Assembly (NCBI GenBank): GCA_023444445.1
Contig: JAEXMK010000016.1
Location: 62,001-126,000, forward strand
Direction: 5' to 3'
Length of the DNA stretch: 64,000 bases
Source: Pseudomonadota bacterium
Lineage (GTDB): Bacteria; Pseudomonadota; Alphaproteobacteria; Rhizobiales; Rhizobiaceae
Part shown: positions 62,171 through 64,000 of the stretch, piece by piece
Layout: the number at the start of each line of letters is the position of its first letter
How positions within the stretch are numbered: the first letter of the stretch is position 1
Notes under the pieces: generated by a model
Told to the model about the DNA's origin: nothing
Seen by the model: only the letters and a program-made list of their open reading frames with translations
Databases searched by the model: none
Program-made: the position numbers and the translations under genes

Positions 62171-63934
62171 TCAGATTCCGCCCCCTACAACCGCCCCCTC
62201 GCGTCGTGGATCGGCGCTGCCGGCCAAACCTTGCGCGGTTATCTCAATGGCATGCAAACCGGAATTCATCTCACCTGGTTTCACCTCGTAACCCAGTGCC
62301 TTCAGCGGACCGGCCAGTTCTTCCGCGCTGGTGCCTGCCTCTATGTCGTAGGTGCCGAACCGGTTGATCAGATGCGGCTGGGCGACGATCGCCTCAACCG
62401 GCATGCCCCAGTCGATATAGGCGATCAGCGCCTGCGCCACATAGCCGATGATCTGGCTGCCCCCGGGCGAACCGATGGCGAGCAGTGGCTTGCCATCTTT
62501 CATCACGATGGTCGGGGCCATGGAGGAGCGCGGCCGTTTGCCGGGCTCGACGCGATTGGCGATGGGCAGGCCGCCATCATGGGTTTTGAAGGAAAAGTCG
62601 GTCAACTCGTTATTGAGCAGGAAGCCGTTCGTCATCAGACGCGAGCCAAAGCCGTTTTCGATCGTCGTCGTCATCGAGACCACATTGCCTTCCTTGTCGA
62701 CAATGACAAAATGGCTGGTGGAGGGCAATTCGAGCGCTGCATCCCGGCCAAAAAGCAATGCGTGGTCCCATTCCGGCTCGCCGGCCTTGACGGCATCCTT
62801 GGTCAGTGCCTTGTCGCCGTCGAGCAGCTTTGCCCGTTCGCCCAGATACGACTTGTCCAGCAGGCCCTTGACCGGAAGTGGCACGAAACCGGTATCAGCG
62901 ACGTAACGCTCGCGGTCGGCGAAGGCGAGACGTTGCGCGTCGCCGATAATGCGCCAGCTTTCGACGTTTCTCGGCCCCAAGGACTTGAGATCAAAATTTT
63001 CCGCCAAGCCGAGCATCTGGCCGATGGCGATGGCGCCTGACGATGGCGGTCCCATGCCGCAAACATCAAGGCCACGATAGAGGAGGCAGACAGGCGCGCG
63101 CTCGATGACGCGATAGTTGGAAAGATCGGAAAGCGACAGCACGCCGGGGTTGTCGGTGGCCTCGTGTACAGTCTTGACGATCTCCGCGGCAATTCTACCC
63201 TTGTAAAAGGCGTCTGCGCCGCCTTTGGCGAGGGCCGAAAGCGTCTCGGCATAGGCAGGGTTTTTCAACAGGGCGCCGGTTTGCAGGGCCGCGACGGAGG
63301 TGTCAAAGAAATAGGACCGTGCCTCTGGATATTTCTTCAACCGGTCGCCCTCGGAGGCGATCAGGGACGCCAGGCGCGGCGACACTTTGAAGCCCTCGGC
63401 CGCCAGCTTTTCCGCCGGCTTCAGCAGACTTGCCCACTCCGCCTGTCCATAGCGTTTGTGGGCGTCCTCGAGAAGTCGCACCGTTCCCGGCGTACCAACG
63501 GAGCGGCCGCCGATGACAGCGTCCATGAATTTAAGCGGCTGACCCTTGTCGTCCAGGAAGAGCTTTGGTGTGGCCTCCATCGGCGCCGTCTCGCGGCCGT
63601 CCAACGTCGTCAGCTTGCCGGTTTTCGCATTGTAATAGACGAGGAAGGCACCCCCTCCGAGGCCTGAACTCTGAGGTTCAACCAGGCCCAGCACCGTCTG
63701 CACGGCCACCATCGCATCTATGGCGTTGCCGCCTGCGGCGATCACGTCGCGCCCCGCCTCGGCCGCCAGCGGATTGGCCGCTGCGACCATGAAGCTCTTT
63801 GACTCGACACGTCTGGCTGTCGCAACGTCGGTCGCTTTTTCGGGTGCCACCGTATCAGAGGCCTGCTGGGCGAAGGCAATTGCGGTTGACAGCACCAGGG
63901 CGACAGCAGCTTCACCGAGAATTCTCATTTTCAT
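62171..63934 (-). CDS. ggt: Gamma-glutamyltransferase
   Basis: This 587-residue periplasmic Ntn hydrolase self-cleaves to two subunits. It has a signal peptide cleaved near residue 23 (TAIAFAQQA). The nucleophile Thr406 is in LPSTSHFVIVDKEGN, where E. coli Ggt has Thr391, and the family glycines GSPGGSQII are near the C-terminus. The N-terminal GGNAIDAMVAVQTVLGLVEPQSSGLGGGAF matches. It hydrolyses glutathione and gamma-glutamyl compounds. The ATG has GGAG upstream; five codons beyond it are open to a TTG but not used. It is monocistronic. Confidence 0.93.
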   Translation of the reverse strand: MKMRILGEAAVALVLSTAIAFAQQASDTVAPEKATDVATARRVESKSFMVAAANPLAAEAGRDVIAAGGNAIDAMVAVQTVLGLVEPQSSGLGGGAFLVYYNAKTGKLTTLDGRETAPMEATPKLFLDDKGQPLKFMDAVIGGRSVGTPGTVRLLEDAHKRYGQAEWASLLKPAEKLAAEGFKVSPRLASLIASEGDRLKKYPEARSYFFDTSVAALQTGALLKNPAYAETLSALAKGGADAFYKGRIAAEIVKTVHEATDNPGVLSLSDLSNYRVIERAPVCLLYRGLDVCGMGPPSSGAIAIGQMLGLAENFDLKSLGPRNVESWRIIGDAQRLAFADRERYVADTGFVPLPVKGLLDKSYLGERAKLLDGDKALTKDAVKAGEPEWDHALLFGRDAALELPSTSHFVIVDKEGNVVSMTTTIENGFGSRLMTNGFLLNNELTDFSFKTHDGGLPIANRVEPGKRPRSSMAPTIVMKDGKPLLAIGSPGGSQIIGYVAQALIAYIDWGMPVEAIVAQPHLINRFGTYDIEAGTSAEELAGPLKALGYEVKPGEMNSGLHAIEITAQGLAGSADPRREGAVVGGGI

Positions 63935-64000
63935 GGTCTTATTCTCCAAAGCGGTATGACTCGTTAATGTGAGAGCGGCCTTCCACCGAGAGCCAGTTAT

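Noticed and set aside
1-64000. Search for CRISPR arrays, insertion sequences, phage genes, tRNA/rRNA
   Set aside because: No regularly spaced repeats, transposase or integrase proteins, phage structural proteins or RNA gene sequences were recognised.

Overview
The window is dense, GC-rich alphaproteobacterial chromosomal DNA. It fits an Agrobacterium/Rhizobium-group genome: a divergent ampR-ampC pair, a curdlan-type crdASC locus, many ABC and TRAP uptake operons each with its own regulator, and small rhizobial-type proteins. From memory, ampC and crdASC both lie on the linear chromosome of A. fabrum C58; I could not check this. No tRNA, rRNA, insertion sequence, phage or CRISPR array is visible, and both window ends are mid-neighbourhood.

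Layout. 1-2756: the tail of a DUF1800 gene, a DUF1501 Tat-exported protein and a ChrA transporter. 2766-4936: ampR and ampC, divergent. 5193-8072: an NCS2 nucleobase permease, then a TetR regulator divergent from an SDR oxidoreductase with paired operators. 8242-13131: an Asp/Glu-type racemase followed by a 1344-residue polyamino-acid-synthetase-like NRPS (A-T domains, then three membrane/acyltransferase-like modules). 13187-14081: a small protein and a YjlB-like cupin. 14389-19726: a sCache histidine kinase and NarL-type regulator, convergent with a TRAP transporter operon.

19904-28613: a catabolic island with a ribose-type ABC transporter (binding protein, single-domain ATPase, permease), a phosphotriesterase-like lactonase/hydrolase, a GATase-like protein, a PfkB kinase, a BtpA/SgcQ protein, an M20 ureido/amidohydrolase and a LacI regulator with palindromic operators. 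28953-35995: a peptide ABC operon ending in a CocE/S15 hydrolase. 36228-39329: a small membrane protein, a LysR regulator and a diguanylate cyclase. 39629-46791: a BacA/BclA-like exporter-type ABC protein followed by crdA-crdS-crdC for beta-1,3-glucan (curdlan) synthesis, ending in a cluster of terminator hairpins.

47049-58666: one long minus-strand operon, dppB-dppC-dppDF-hyuA-DUF917-binding protein-DUF917-hyuA-isoaspartyl peptidase. It reads as uptake plus ATP-dependent ring opening of a cyclic amide or hydantoin-like compound. A MalT-like LuxR regulator is divergent from it, with a 21-bp-spaced direct repeat between them. 61256-63934: a small secreted protein, a small XRE-like protein and a gamma-glutamyltransferase.

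The best candidates for undescribed biology are the Pls-like synthetase with its neighbouring racemase, the double hyuA/DUF917 operon, and the PTE/BtpA/PfkB sugar-type island.
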